NCBI RefSeq assembly: GCF_040717535.1
Contig: NZ_JBFEFI010000005.1
Location: 463,987-527,986, forward strand
Source of the DNA: Thalassoglobus sp. JC818
GTDB taxonomy: Bacteria > Planctomycetota > Planctomycetia > Planctomycetales > Planctomycetaceae
Direction: 5' to 3'
Length of the DNA stretch: 64,000 bases
In this document: positions 62,648-64,000 of the stretch, one piece after another
Numbering within the stretch: the stretch's first letter is position 1
Layout: every line of letters begins with the position of its first letter
Position numbers and translations under genes: made by a program
Notes under the pieces: generated by a model
What the model was told of the DNA's origin: nothing
Database searches by the model: none
The model's input: only the letters and a program-made list of their open reading frames with translations

Positions 62648-63469
62648 TCAGTCGACATGAGGATAAAACTTGCATAATGGGTCCCCGACCTGGACAGTGT
62701 CGCCCACTTTCACAATCCATTCCGAAAGAACTCCAGACTTCTCAACCGGAAGCTCAATGATGCACTCTTCATTTTCCAGTTCAAGAAGCGTCGTTATTCC
62801 GCGAGTCAGCCAATCTCCAGACTGTACAGGTTGATGCCGCACCTCGATCGGTGATCCAACACTCATTTCAGGCATGTGGAACACGACGGTTTCATCCCGC
62901 AGCGGCTTTCTTTCGACAAAGAATGACCAGCTGTATTCCCCTGACTTTAACCGTTTCAGTGATTTCGTTGGATCTCCCCACTTGTAACTTTCAATTCTTT
63001 CGACCAGATCGTCGAACACCGTTTCGTCTCCAAGCTGTGCGCGCACCATCCATGCAGGTCGAGCAAGCCGGTAGTCTTGAACATTCCTTAGAGTTTTCAG
63101 GAATAACTGGATGACATCCTCGTCGATTTATTCACGTTGAACTTCTTCGTGTCTCAGAAAAGAACTGAAATCAAACAAGAGGCGGAATTGAGCAGCTATT
63201 GAAACCTTGGTAAATAGATGATGAGCTGCCAGCAACGTTCGCCGGACTTCCGCCTGTCGATAGAACAACTCGGCCACTGCACAACTTCGCCAGAATTTAT
63301 GAATTGTTTCGTCCGCAGCGACCTGAAAGAGCCTTTCGTTGGTGACGTCAGAAGGCGGTTGCTCAAGTTTAGCCATTGCTAAGGCTGCCCAGGCATCGTC
63401 TGGATAGAACCTCCAATCCAATGGAACCTGAATGAAAGAACTTTCAGGAAGTTCATCCGGAGGATACAT
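62648..63469 (-). pseudogene. Helical protein with lipoyl-like C-terminus, interrupted by an in-frame TAA
   Basis: Two minus-strand frames (63128-63469 and 62648-63049) are in the same frame and are separated only by a TAA at 63128-63130, after which the frame continues IDEDVIQLFLKTLRNVQDYR without a start codon until 63049. The full product would be about 273 residues: a helical N-terminal part (DAWAALAMAKLEQPP, FYRQAEVRRTLLAAHHLF) and a C-terminal biotin/lipoyl-type domain (ELPVEKSGVLSEWIVKVGD). In that domain the position of the modified Lys is taken by Glu, so it is probably not lipoylated or biotinylated. A one-base change in the TAA would restore the gene. No family is recognised for the helical part. 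Confidence 0.65.
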
Positions 63470-63678
63470 GAGTCACCTCAGGACACTTAACGCACAACCA
63501 CTGTTTGCATGTCACGTCTTAAGCATCCTTAACTTGATGAATTGGTGTGATGATGAAGCAATTACAGGAGAAATTCCTTGCACTCATTCAATTCCTCCTG
63601 CTTCCTCTTGCCTCCCTTATCTTATCACTCCTAGCATGTCGGGACTACCTATGGCATTACTAACAAGTTCGAAGAGGT

Positions 63679-63909
63679 GTGAATCTCAGTGAACTGAATG
63701 TATCACCCATCCACTGGGTTGTCTGGCTTTTCGGAGTCACCGCATTCCCCACTGTCCTGTGTCTCTACGGCTTAGCAATTCGAAGAACGCGCATCAAAAA
63801 TGGTCTCCTTGACGGAGACGAGCAAAGGTGCTTCATCATCACAAATATTTGCACCGGAGTGATGATTCTCGGAATCGTCACGATGGCACCTTTCTTCTTC
63901 CCCTTCTAG
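63679..63909 (+). CDS. Small two-segment membrane protein
   Basis: A 76-residue protein with two hydrophobic segments (WVVWLFGVTAFPTVLCLYGLA and FIITNICTGVMILGIVTMAP) and a basic and acidic loop between (RRTRIKNGLLDGDEQ). It starts with GTG at 63679 in GAAGAGGTGTG, so the ribosome site may be too close and a later start is possible. No family is recognised. It lies near the window edge with no partner gene visible. Confidence 0.45.
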   Translation: MNLSELNVSPIHWVVWLFGVTAFPTVLCLYGLAIRRTRIKNGLLDGDEQRCFIITNICTGVMILGIVTMAPFFFPF

Positions 63910-64000
63910 GAGATCAACAGAACAGCGTCGGCTAGTACGGGTACTCTTGAGCAAGACTAGAGCGCGTTTCGAACCACTTGAGGCATAGTAGCAGACAAGC

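Overview
The window looks like a chromosome segment of a planctomycete (Planctomycetota), probably a marine or freshwater relative of Gimesia, Rubinisphaera or Thalassoglobus. The evidence is the combination of gene families: a DUF1501 plus DUF1549/DUF1553 pair, a protein with planctomycete-type cytochrome c domains, several sulfatases and glycoside hydrolases, DUF1559 pseudopilin-like proteins (one paired with a small lipoprotein), a BBP7-type beta-barrel, a PEP-CTERM protein, and an archaeal-type HisA/HisF-related protein of the kind found with tetrahydromethanopterin C1 genes. murC and murB show that it makes peptidoglycan precursors. No rRNA, tRNA or CRISPR array was seen.

Layout. 1-8.7 kb: end of speA, a DoxX-like protein, a small secreted protein, a coupled sugar isomerase/ROK kinase pair, a Ycf46-like AAA+ ATPase, thiO. 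8.9-16 kb: a cytochrome c protein fused to a degenerate peptidase-like domain, murC-murB, an M28 peptidase with a PDZ domain. 16-24 kb: a TIM-barrel glycosidase-like protein, a secreted esterase, the HisA-like protein, eno, BBP7. 24-31 kb (minus strand): D-threonine-aldolase-like enzyme, GH88, sulfatase, DHDPS-family lyase and PaaK-like ligase, probably for sulfated or uronic-acid sugar breakdown plus an acyl-activation step. 31-41 kb: a ketosynthase homologue lacking two catalytic residues, the DUF1501/DUF1549 pair, GH2, rfbD and an aspartoacylase-like protein.

41.2-49.1 kb is a tight six-gene operon: SWIM zinc finger, DUF5691, MoxR AAA+, small membrane protein, DUF5682, VWA. It matches the uncharacterised E. 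coli yehL/M/P/Q system in families and sizes, with two extra members.

50.4-54.6 kb is an accessory island enclosed by two direct repeats of about 165 bp. It holds one intact REP-associated tyrosine transposase (RAYT), pieces of at least three more RAYT copies, five copies of one REP palindrome in both orientations and a second palindromic family. Two cassettes lie between oppositely oriented REPs, and each is an orphan toxin-tip sequence (nucleotidyltransferase-like, then PD-(D/E)xK nuclease-like) followed by a likely immunity gene. The toxin-tip frames begin in or directly at a REP, which suggests that REP/RAYT sequences help to shuffle polymorphic-toxin modules. This island and the yeh-like operon are the strongest candidates for undescribed biology.

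54.7-64 kb: PEP-CTERM protein, DUF1559-type proteins, an iduronate-sulfatase-like enzyme, a lipoprotein, and three genes each broken by a single lesion (YcaQ-like frameshift, an in-frame TGA, an in-frame TAA).
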